From: a virus
Virus record (IMG/VR): IMGVR_UViG_3300044638_003909
Coordinates: 1 to 32,893 of that record
DNA length: 32,893 nt
Direction: 5' to 3' (one strand)
Every line of letters starts with the position of its first letter. Within the stretch, counting starts at the first letter, position 1. This document shows, one piece after another, positions 26,622 to 32,893 of the stretch. The position numbers were made by a program, and so were the translations under genes. Under the pieces are notes generated by a model that searched no databases, was not told where the DNA came from, and was given only the letters and a program-made list of their open reading frames with translations.

Positions 26622-27104
26622 TTAAATGTTTACGATTTTATATCTCATTCCTGCTATCACATAGCGCATAACGTATTTGTCAACCTCACCATGTTCAACT
26701 CCTGCCGGAACAAAAACTTTGAAATTTGCATTCAAAGCGTCTTGCTCCTCTTCTGTCGAAAGTCCAAAGTATTGGAAACTCATGCCTTCGCTTTCAGTGG
26801 ATAACCAAACATAATCCGAGTTTTCAACTGCAAGTGATAGCCACACTCCATTGCTAATTATCTCGTCAATGTAGATTTGATTATTTGAGTTTGCAACCTC
26901 TCTATTAAGTAGGTTTTCAAGTGCCATTTTTTGCCCTGTAATGTTGCTTTGGTACACCATTTCGAGCAACCACACATTGAAAGCAACAAACATTCTACGC
27001 ACTTCGATTAGTGGCCACATAAATAGTTTCAACCTATTTGGCTGTCTTTTGTGGTACGGAAGTTGATTGCCAACAAAATACTCTATGTCAAAACCAAATC
27101 TCAT
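26622..27104 (-). CDS. Baseplate wedge-like protein (Mu gp48-type position)
   Basis: A 160-residue protein (MRFGFDIEYFVGNQLPYHKR) between the baseplate J-like and fibre genes, where Mu-like phages carry gp48 (DUF2313, gpI-like). The Arg/Trp-rich start followed by helix (FVAFNVWLLEMVYQSNITGQ) and a beta-rich C-terminus is consistent with a baseplate wedge protein, but I see no diagnostic motif. The start overlaps the J stop by ATGA, so it is translationally linked to it. The role is inferred from position. Confidence 0.6.
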   Translation of the reverse strand: MRFGFDIEYFVGNQLPYHKRQPNRLKLFMWPLIEVRRMFVAFNVWLLEMVYQSNITGQKMALENLLNREVANSNNQIYIDEIISNGVWLSLAVENSDYVWLSTESEGMSFQYFGLSTEEEQDALNANFKVFVPAGVEHGEVDKYVMRYVIAGMRYKIVNI

Positions 27105-27919
27105 AATGTATTAGCGTTTACAAGTGTGAACACTGAATCTTCATCCCAATTGAAATAACCTGCATCCAAAGTCAAAACAACGTCCAAAGGTCTATTTCCG
27201 CTTGTTACTCCTGTGATATATATACTATTAACTTTAACAGAAACAACGCCCTCAGCTTCCATAAGTTTCTGTTCAATCCTACCTTTGTACACCCGATCAT
27301 CAAAGCCGAGTGACGAGCGATATTCAGCTAGTTTTGCAGTCAGATTGTTTTGCACTGTTAACTCGTTATAGATTGGGTCATATACTACTTCGATATCGTA
27401 CAAAATAACATCCGCTTGTAGTGATATAACATTTACTAAAGTGCCAGGATACTTGATGTTATCCATGTAAACCGAAAAGGCTTCAATCTCACTATCTGTA
27501 AGTCGGGTATAATTCAAAGCATCCAGTTTCTTTGCAACCTTAACGGCAAGTGAATTTTGCTGTGCCCTTAATGCTGATTGTGCGATAATACGACGTGTTA
27601 CATCTACTGTTTCGTATGTGATTATGCCATTTTCAATTACGAGCGTGTCGCCTTGAAAAGTGTTGTCATTAAGTGTTACGCCTTGAAACTCCATAACCTT
27701 GTCATGGTACCAGTCGTAAGAACCTGGTTGTTTAGTCTGCACTTTCGTTTCAACCTCAGTACGGAATAAATCTAATATGTTTTCGAACGTCCAAATTGCA
27801 CGTGCAAAGGTTGTTTTCCACAACTTCCATTCTGCTGTACTTGAAGCAGACGGGTTGGGTATTGCTGTTGTGATGTCAGCCTGTAACACTGTTTCTATCT
27901 CCGAAATTGTTCGTGCCAT
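27101..27919 (-). CDS. Baseplate J-like protein
   Basis: A 272-residue protein of the baseplate J family (about 300-480 in Mu/P2; short forms are common in Bacteroidota). Motifs: AIWTFENILDLFRTEVETKV near the N-terminus, LKSAL-like ALNYTRLTDSEIEAFSVYM, then VVYDPIYNELTVQNNLTAKL and FDDRVYKGRIEQKLMEAEGV, and VKVNSIYITGVTSGNRPLDV at the C-terminus. It forms part of the hexagonal baseplate ring that triggers sheath contraction. The next and previous genes are also baseplate genes. Start at ATG 27919, 4 bases from the preceding stop. Confidence 0.85.
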   Translation of the reverse strand: MARTISEIETVLQADITTAIPNPSASSTAEWKLWKTTFARAIWTFENILDLFRTEVETKVQTKQPGSYDWYHDKVMEFQGVTLNDNTFQGDTLVIENGIITYETVDVTRRIIAQSALRAQQNSLAVKVAKKLDALNYTRLTDSEIEAFSVYMDNIKYPGTLVNVISLQADVILYDIEVVYDPIYNELTVQNNLTAKLAEYRSSLGFDDRVYKGRIEQKLMEAEGVVSVKVNSIYITGVTSGNRPLDVVLTLDAGYFNWDEDSVFTLVNANTL

Positions 27920-27922
27920 TGT

Positions 27923-28177
27923 CTATGAAATTACTGTGGTTAATTCTCTGCTAATCAAAGGACGTTCAATGTCCAAATTCTCTGATATATTTATAATTGA
28001 ATTTTCTTTTATGTAACCAGCCAAATCAAATTCAACGCCAATTTCAAGCTCTACGGTTGTTTCGTTTTCAATAGTTGGATTGTCCGAGATAATCTGAAAC
28101 ACCGCTTCCACGTTTCCGTATTCCTGCACTGCAATGTCGTACACAGTCTGTTTTTTATTTGCTAAAATCTGCTTCAT
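27923..28177 (-). CDS. LysM-like small baseplate protein
   Basis: An 84-residue protein from ATG 28177 (MKQILANKKQTVYDIAVQEY; an ATG at 28189 is an alternative). The start lies inside the end of the previous frame, a 23-base overlap. QTVYDIAVQEYGNVEAVFQI resembles the LysM fold used in phage baseplates (gp53 and gpX-type hub/tube connectors), followed by a beta-rich tail. It would act as an internal adaptor between hub and wedge rather than bind peptidoglycan. Gene order (gp46-like, LysM-like, J) is common in short myophage baseplates. Confidence 0.65.
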   Translation of the reverse strand: MKQILANKKQTVYDIAVQEYGNVEAVFQIISDNPTIENETTVELEIGVEFDLAGYIKENSIINISENLDIERPLISRELTTVIS

Positions 28178-28966
28178 AATATCCGTCAAGTTTTACGTTC
28201 TGTCCTTCCATTCCAATACTCTTAACTTTCATGCCGTCTTTGATAAGTTGCTGACGTATTTCTCGCAACATATCCTCAGGCTGTTCATCATTAAAATATG
28301 TTTCAACTCCTACACCTCTGTCGGGGGCGTGTTTCATTTCGCCTTTTGCTGTAAGAATCATATCCCTTTGATGTTGCAAAGTAGCTTCGCCCATTACAAT
28401 GTCGCCAGTTGAGAGGTCAATGTCTCCAAATTGTATGTTTTCATCGTCTTGGTCTATGGTTGCAGCCTCATATACATTTGAATGGTCATTGCCGTACGCA
28501 CAACGTGCTCTAGTCGTTGTTGTCGCCCATGCTGAATTGTCTGTTATTTCGGGGATTACCGTACCGTTTCTAAGCATTGTTTCAGCTAGGTTTGATGCTA
28601 ACCAAACCTGTGTACCTACTTTAATTGTTTGGTAAACAGTGCCGTCATTCCCTATGTATGGCGTACAAAATGTACCGTCTGGAAGTGCTTGTTCTTGAGT
28701 AGTTGCTGGTCTAACCAATCTTATTGAACACCCCATAGACTTCTTGCCTGTCGCATCATCATAACCGCCACTCACACTACTATTAGTAAGCTGAAAGTAA
28801 TATGGCTGAGGTGCGTAATACTCCCAAATTCTTAAAGTGTATTGAAGCGAACTGAAAGCACCATCATTATACTGTCTAAATCCTGCACCCCTCGCATTGA
28901 AATTATAAGTATTCAAAGCCCCTACATTTCCAGTCCAATGAGTATTCCCAGTTTCTTTTAACTTAG
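28155..28966 (-). CDS. Fused FISUMP / gp46-gp25-like baseplate protein, 5' end disrupted
   Basis: The frame reads FISUMP-domain sequence (KLKETGNTHW, FNARGAGFRQYNDGAFSSLQ), then SIRLVRPATTQ, then a second FISUMP-type segment (IKVGTQVWLASNLAET...AWATTTTRARCAYG). Its last ~90 residues (FGDIDLSTGDIV...TLQHQRDMILTAKGEMKH...GVGVETYFND) look like a gp46/gp25-type baseplate wedge protein. No ATG start fits; a TTG at 28916 is the first in-frame candidate. The matching N-terminal FISUMP part lies in another frame at 28958-29086. The whole locus looks like the product of recombination and deletion between FISUMP copies. Confidence 0.6.
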
Positions 28967-29086
28967 TGGGATGATAGAGTTTGCACCTGTACCCTCAATG
29001 TTATAGTAGTTGTACAACCATCCTAGATTTGAAATTTTAGGCGGTTCAGTGTTTCCTATGCTCGATATTTGTTTTAGATCTCTCAT
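28958..29086 (-). pseudogene. FISUMP N-terminal remnant, frameshifted against the following frame
   Basis: A 42-residue frame (MRDLKQISSIGNTEPPKISN) that ends PLS-stop within the FISUMP segment GWLYNYYNIEGTGANSIIP. The expected continuation (KLKETGNTHW) lies one base out of frame just downstream, with about 25-30 residues of the usual domain (GWHVPT...GG) missing. It overlaps the upstream stop by ATGA, so its start is real. An out-of-frame internal deletion explains this. Whether the deletion is in all phage copies or is a local assembly event cannot be seen. Confidence 0.55.
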
Positions 29087-29313
29087 GATATTGTCGCTGT
29101 TGCTGGGGCTGTTGTTACTCCTATTTGTTCCGCTGGGCTTTCTTCTGTTGAAACTGGAATACCCGCCGCAACTGTAATGGTTGCACTCTTAATATAAGCG
29201 TCTATTGCATCGCAAAAGATGTCAGTGATTTGGTCGCTGATGTTTGGACTGTTCATGTCTATTGCGCTAATACCAGCCTTGATTTGTTCCTTAAATGCTT
29301 GCTTTACTAACAT
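29083..29313 (-). CDS. Small tail protein of the baseplate cluster
   Basis: A 76-residue protein (MLVKQAFKEQIKAGISAIDM). It has an N-terminal helix and a beta-rich, Thr/Ala-rich C-terminus (ATITVAAGIPVSTEESPAEQ, TTAPATATIS). Proteins with this ATITVAAGIPVST pattern recur beside baseplate genes in Bacteroidota and Mu-like phages, probably as small virion components, but I know of no assigned function. It is tightly packed: it overlaps the next gene by ATGA and lies 4 bases from the preceding stop. Confidence 0.6.
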   Translation of the reverse strand: MLVKQAFKEQIKAGISAIDMNSPNISDQITDIFCDAIDAYIKSATITVAAGIPVSTEESPAEQIGVTTAPATATIS

Positions 29314-29317
29314 AGAA

Positions 29318-29881
29318 TTAATGTTTTACTTTTTCGTCCTTTAGATCATCTACTGTGGTTTTTGGTGTGATTAATTGCCCCGACCATGTGGCACTTGCAA
29401 TTTTAAGGCTCGCTCCACCATCTTGTGGTACTGGTACCCACTGCGAAAATACACTTTTTAGGTCATTAATTTGCTGTTCTAGCGCATTAATTTTGTCCAC
29501 AAGTTTGTTAATATCTGTTAGGTACGAGTTTTTCGCATTGTCATTAAAAATGATTTCATCCTGATTGATTTCAAAACTTATGCTTTGCCCTTTGAAAACT
29601 ACCTTTTTATACTTCTCAGCTCCGATACAATGAAACTCGTCAGAACTTCCATATCTAAGTAAAAGAACCTTTGTATTTGTTTCGGGTACAACATAAGCCC
29701 CCTCGTTTCCGTCAATGATTGAGCGCAAACGTACATCGCTAATAACAAGCCCGTCTGTGATTTCGGCCGATAATGTGGCTTTGTCCTCGTCAACGCTCTT
29801 AACCGTTGCGGTCACGGTTAATATCTGTTGATTAGATGAAAACCGTTTCAATGCTTCTTTTAGTTCATCGTCCTTTGTCAT
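29318..29881 (-). CDS. Baseplate spike / gp45-like OB-fold protein
   Basis: A 187-residue protein (MTKDDELKEALKRFSSNQQI). The middle (ILTVTATVKSVDEDKATLSA, VISDVRLRSIIDGNEGAYVV, KVLLLRYGSSDEFHCIGAEK) is the beta-rich OB-fold found in Mu gp45 and gpV-type spike proteins. A coiled-coil segment follows (DINKLVDKINALEQQINDLK) and the C-terminus is variable. It would form the trimeric spike or its base that pierces the outer membrane. The start overlaps the hub gene stop by ATGA. No lysozyme domain is fused. Confidence 0.7.
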   Translation of the reverse strand: MTKDDELKEALKRFSSNQQILTVTATVKSVDEDKATLSAEITDGLVISDVRLRSIIDGNEGAYVVPETNTKVLLLRYGSSDEFHCIGAEKYKKVVFKGQSISFEINQDEIIFNDNAKNSYLTDINKLVDKINALEQQINDLKSVFSQWVPVPQDGGASLKIASATWSGQLITPKTTVDDLKDEKVKH

Positions 29882-30864
29882 ACCTTTGCCCCTATATCAA
29901 TTTTTCGACGTGCTCCGTTTGTTCCAAATGACAATTCAATGCCATCACAATAGTAGTTTCCTGCCCTCTCTGAATACTTTTCATCTGCGATTGACACAAT
30001 ACAAGCGGGTTCACAAAACGGCTGTAAAAAGGCTGTAAGCTTGCCCGCATATCCATTGAACTTGTACTTTTCCAATTCGTGTTCAGCAAGCTGTTTCAAT
30101 TTGGTTTTGTCCGACACATCAGTTAAGAAAATTGTTCGGCTTGCACCCTCGGGGTCGCCCACTTCTATTTCAGTACGTGTGCCTAATTTGTCAACATAAA
30201 CGGCTTTGATTTTCACTTTCATTTCCTCTGCCTTGTAATACTTCAAATCGTCATCTTTGATTGTGTTCCAGCCTAGTTTTAGGCTTACGGTTTTCAGTCG
30301 TTTTCCTTGCCTTAGTCCAACGAATAGCTTTTGATTAGTGTCGAAATAACCTACCAATCCATAACGCTCAATTACGTTCTGCAGTGCGATTTCTCGTGTT
30401 ACTTCACCGAATGAATCAGTACACAAAAGCAGTTTTTCAATATCAACGTCCATGCCGTTAGTTTCAAAACTCAATCCTGTTCCAGCAAGTAAATCAGTCA
30501 ATACGGTTGTGAGTTTGGTTTTATCGTAGCTTTTTTTTATCGACCTTTCACGCAATTTGAAAACAGCATCAACACACTCAATTTCCAGTGGCATAGTCAA
30601 GTTTACACGTGTAACATAACCGCTAAACTCTTTGATGTTCTTACCATTGTAACCAAGTTCAATCTCTACGGTATCGCCACGCTTAACCTGCTGAGAAGTA
30701 AGTACGTTTAATTTCGAGCCGTCAGTTTGTTTAAGTACTGCTGTTGATGGTACTTTTATTACTGCCGTTCCTACGAGATTGGATATTGACCGCTTAATAA
30801 CAACGTCATTCACTCCAGAAAAGGTTTTGCCCCCAATCACTATGTTATAAGTCAGTGCAAACAT
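29878..30864 (-). CDS. Baseplate hub protein (gpD/gp44-like)
   Basis: A 328-residue protein of the gpD/gp27-like hub family. Features: an N-terminal strand set (TYNIVIGGKTFSGVNDVVIK), GDTVEIELGYNGKNIKEFSG (about 90-110), a basic middle domain with LTTVLTDLLAGTGLSFETNG and a C-terminal domain with LKQLAEHELEKYKFNGYAGK and EYSERAGNYYCDGIELSF-like segments, typical of late control gpD. It forms a trimeric hub that holds the spike. Gene order (tape measure, small protein, hub, spike) is standard for myophages. It begins 2 bases after the previous stop. Confidence 0.8.
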   Translation of the reverse strand: MFALTYNIVIGGKTFSGVNDVVIKRSISNLVGTAVIKVPSTAVLKQTDGSKLNVLTSQQVKRGDTVEIELGYNGKNIKEFSGYVTRVNLTMPLEIECVDAVFKLRERSIKKSYDKTKLTTVLTDLLAGTGLSFETNGMDVDIEKLLLCTDSFGEVTREIALQNVIERYGLVGYFDTNQKLFVGLRQGKRLKTVSLKLGWNTIKDDDLKYYKAEEMKVKIKAVYVDKLGTRTEIEVGDPEGASRTIFLTDVSDKTKLKQLAEHELEKYKFNGYAGKLTAFLQPFCEPACIVSIADEKYSERAGNYYCDGIELSFGTNGARRKIDIGAKV

Positions 30865-30866
30865 TA

Positions 30867-31472
30867 CTATTTGATTTCAAGTTCAAGAATGGTGTCCGAA
30901 ACAATACTAAAAGAGTACGCCTGTGCGCCTGTAACACCTTTCATATCGGGCAAATCGCAACTCTCAATTACTACGCTGTTATCTTGCTTCAAAAAGATTT
31001 CTACAAAGGCGTTTTTGATTTTAACTGGCTCGTTTATGTTAAACAGTTCATCAAGTTCCGTTAATTCATCTTCGGGAAAATCTGAATCCGAAAGATAAAC
31101 CCCATTAATAGTAAACTTGTAGTCCTCAATCTGAATGAGTTCTTTTACTGAACCCCTGCGGTTAATCAAAGGTGTATCAATGATTTTCTTTCTTAACTGA
31201 ATAGCGATTGTCGAGTATGGCAAATCATAGCTTTTACCATTGTATTCAAGAGTAATCGGACAAAACGCTTCACGCCCATTTGCATCACGTTTGAAAAGCG
31301 AAACGCCTATTTTCGACATTGTTTCACTCAAATTCTTTTGCGGTATCTTTTCAGTTGGAAACGGAATCGCCCTATAACCAAACACCATTGAATAAATGTC
31401 AAACACGCTGAAATTATCCGCTTTATATTGTGGCGTTCCTTGCGTTGGAACTGTGTATCTATTAACTGCCAT
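30867..31472 (-). CDS. DUF6046-like tail protein
   Basis: A 201-residue protein (MAVNRYTVPTQGTPQYKADN). The sequence, with ETMSKIGVSLFKRDANGREA, CPITLEYNGKSYDLPYSTIA and LRKKIIDTPLINRRGSVKEL, matches the DUF6046 form I know from Bacteroidota phages. It sits between the tape measure and the hub, where other myophages place a LysM/DNA-circulation or tube-initiator protein, so it may link the tube to the baseplate hub. The start overlaps the tape-measure stop by 11 bases. Function is inferred from position. Confidence 0.75.
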   Translation of the reverse strand: MAVNRYTVPTQGTPQYKADNFSVFDIYSMVFGYRAIPFPTEKIPQKNLSETMSKIGVSLFKRDANGREAFCPITLEYNGKSYDLPYSTIAIQLRKKIIDTPLINRRGSVKELIQIEDYKFTINGVYLSDSDFPEDELTELDELFNINEPVKIKNAFVEIFLKQDNSVVIESCDLPDMKGVTGAQAYSFSIVSDTILELEIK

Positions 31473-32893
31473 AAGCTACTCCATTTGCTGAATTTAGTAC
31501 CCTCAAAAGGGCTTCACGTACTTTAACTTCTAGTTCATCCACTCCCTCTGTAATATTTGAACTATTGATGTACAATTTTTCTACTAGGTTTGTGAGAGTG
31601 ATATTTATATTTGTGGCTCTCGTTCCACCACCTGTAATACCCTTGGTAGTGTCTTTAAGTGCCTTGCTTGCTGAACCTTTGTCGGCAACGTCTGGATTTT
31701 CTCCGATATTTGTTTTGGTAGTTTCAAGTCCAACATCTTTTTTGATGTCCTTTACTACGTCCGACATCTTTTTGTTGTTCCATTTCACCTCCCATACGGT
31801 CATCGCTGAACGTGCTTTTGATAGTTCTGAAACTTTGTTTTGCTGTTTCAAAATTTCCTCAGCCCTCTTGTTTCTGTCATCTTGTATTTTTGCAAGCCCT
31901 GCATTGGAAGCGTTTTTGTCCCAAAGAGATTGAAGTTTGTACCACCCTTTTTGAATTACTTCAAAGCCACTCAGAAAAGTATTTTGAACATTAAGCCATT
32001 GCAGACTAAACCAAGCACCCATTTGGGTGAAACTTAATTTCATATACTCCATGGTATTTGTCCAAGTCTTACCCCAACCGTCAGTTTTATAGATTACATA
32101 ACCGATTACTGCGATTAATGCAACAATTGAAGCAACTATCAAAGGTATTCCAGTCATCTGAAAAGCTATTGCCAAACCGCCTGTTACAGCAGTCCACGCA
32201 GTTGTAACCATTGCTGCAATAGCCACGTAAGCATTGTAAGCGAGTATTACCCCTGCCAAAACTCCAAGTGCTACTGCAAAAGTTTTGGCTACTGGTCCAA
32301 GATTATTAAACCAATGATACACTTTGCTTGCACCGTCAACCATCTTAATGAAAAAGTCAATTATTTTGCTCGTGATCGGGTTTAGTTTTTCTCCCAACTT
32401 CATAAACTTAGTGTTTATGGCATCCATAAGGGTTGACCACTTACCATTTACTGTTTGCGATTGTTTTTCTGCCATTTGGTAGAACTTCCCACCTGCAGAT
32501 GTTGCAGATCTAAAAGCATCCTCAACCATTTGGAATGAGATTTGCCCTTTCTCCATTTCCTTGCGAAGTTCACCCATTGACTTCCCAGTCTTTTTGCTGA
32601 TTTCTTGCAATGGATTGAATCCTGCATTAATCATTTGCAGTAGGTCTTGCCCTTGCATTTTTCCAGCACTTTGAACCTGTGAGAATGCCAAAGTCAAAGA
32701 GTTCATTTTTTCCTGACTTCCCATAGCTACATCACCAAGCATTCCAATAGTAGGCAAAATCTTTTCCATTGATATGCCAAACGATAGCATCATTTTAGCG
32801 TTTTCGTTCAAGTCCTTTGATTCGTATGGTGTTGCATTTCCATAGTTGCGTATTTTTTCAATCAGCGCATTTCCTTTCTCTGCTGAGCCAAGT
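31462..32893 (-). CDS. Tail tape measure protein, C-terminal part
   Basis: Continuation of the gene starting at 435. Bases 32866-32893 repeat 1-28, so the true sequence runs 32865 to 31462. The N-terminal part of this half is helical (NENAKMMLSFGISMEKILPT) with the tape-measure core MQGQDLLQMINAGFNPLQEI and GKSMGELRKEMEKGQISFQM. A membrane-like stretch with three hydrophobic segments follows (VALGVLAGVILAYNAYVAIA, WTAVTGGLAIAFQMTGIPLI, ASIVALIAVIGYVIY), and a charged C-terminus ends VAYGS. The total of 612 residues is short for a tape measure; the length would correspond to a tail of roughly 90 nm by the usual 1.5 angstrom per residue rule. Confidence 0.9.
   Translation of the reverse strand, partial: LGSAEKGNALIEKIRNYGNATPYESKDLNENAKMMLSFGISMEKILPTIGMLGDVAMGSQEKMNSLTLAFSQVQSAGKMQGQDLLQMINAGFNPLQEISKKTGKSMGELRKEMEKGQISFQMVEDAFRSATSAGGKFYQMAEKQSQTVNGKWSTLMDAINTKFMKLGEKLNPITSKIIDFFIKMVDGASKVYHWFNNLGPVAKTFAVALGVLAGVILAYNAYVAIAAMVTTAWTAVTGGLAIAFQMTGIPLIVASIVALIAVIGYVIYKTDGWGKTWTNTMEYMKLSFTQMGAWFSLQWLNVQNTFLSGFEVIQKGWYKLQSLWDKNASNAGLAKIQDDRNKRAEEILKQQNKVSELSKARSAMTVWEVKWNNKKMSDVVKDIKKDVGLETTKTNIGENPDVADKGSASKALKDTTKGITGGGTRATNINITLTNLVEKLYINSSNITEGVDELEVKVREALLRVLNSANGVAYGS
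32866..32893. repeat. Terminal overlap, right copy (identical to 1-28)
   Basis: See the left copy. Removing one copy restores the tape-measure frame and gives a circular length of 32,865 bp. Confidence 0.9.

Noticed and set aside
28155-29086. Programmed frameshift between the two FISUMP parts
   Set aside because: The junction (CATCCCACTAAG) has no X-XXY-YYZ slippery site or downstream stem, and about 25-30 residues of the domain are missing, which indicates a deletion instead.
1-32893. Diversity-generating retroelement or integrase
   Set aside because: No reverse transcriptase, template/variable repeat pair, integrase or transposase was found on either strand.

Overview
The window looks like one complete, circular genome of a tailed phage. 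The first 28 bases repeat exactly as the last 28 bases, and the tape-measure gene cut by the window ends rejoins in frame across that overlap, so the unit length is 32,865 bp. Every gene I can support is read from the minus strand. The host is probably a member of the Bacteroidota. Promoter-like boxes fit the TAnnTTTG -7 consensus of that phylum, Shine-Dalgarno sequences are weak or absent and starts are A-rich, and several proteins (FISUMP domain, DUF6046-like tail protein, LRR tail protein, holin, initiator) have forms I associate with Bacteroidota phages. A sheath, tube, baseplate J-like protein and hub indicate a contractile-tailed myovirus.

Layout, following transcription from high to low coordinates. 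25,300-24,760 is a control region with a terminator, a tRNA-Met-like fragment, a promoter, a tiny leader ORF and a perfect 14-bp hairpin. 24,759-19,504 holds recombination and replication functions: an SbcC/Rad50-like ATPase, a RecT annealase, a WalJ-like metallo-beta-lactamase-fold nuclease, a sliding-clamp-like protein, a VRR-NUC nuclease and a stand-alone DnaA domain IV. 19,430-17,165 holds a small HTH protein, a replication initiator and a DnaB helicase. The middle of the initiator gene carries six tandem 11-bp iterons beside a purine tract, a lambda O-type candidate origin. 17,062-10,341 holds a holin, a tRNA-like gene, a palindrome cluster, a ParB-domain protein, the terminase subunits and a Mu-like head and connector set (gp36-like, DUF935 portal, gpF, gpG, terminator), ending with a small HTH protein and a bidirectional terminator.

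10,264-7,126 is a separately promoted block of small accessory genes, including a RadC/JAB protein flanked by two paralogous ~62-residue proteins. It interrupts the structural cluster. 7,222-6,711 is non-coding and contains TTATTC hexamers and two arrays of 11-bp GTATnnATAnn repeats, a second candidate origin or regulator array. 6,710-435 holds the Mu I-like protease/scaffold, major capsid protein, endolysin, TM/coiled-coil protein, sheath, tube, LRR protein and tail-assembly chaperone with a canonical -1 frameshift signal. 435-1 and 32,893-25,319 hold the tape measure, hub, baseplate and tail fibres, including a rearranged FISUMP/baseplate gene.

The phage combines a Mu-like head with a contractile tail and its own theta-type replication set (initiator, DnaB, DnaA-IV, clamp-like). 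There is no transposase and no recognisable integrase or CI-type repressor. The most notable signals are the two 11-bp iteron systems, the shared ATACT-N3-AGTAT operator at two promoters, the palindrome cluster next to an odd tRNA, and the frameshift cassette. All functional names rest on motif recognition by eye; no database search was possible.
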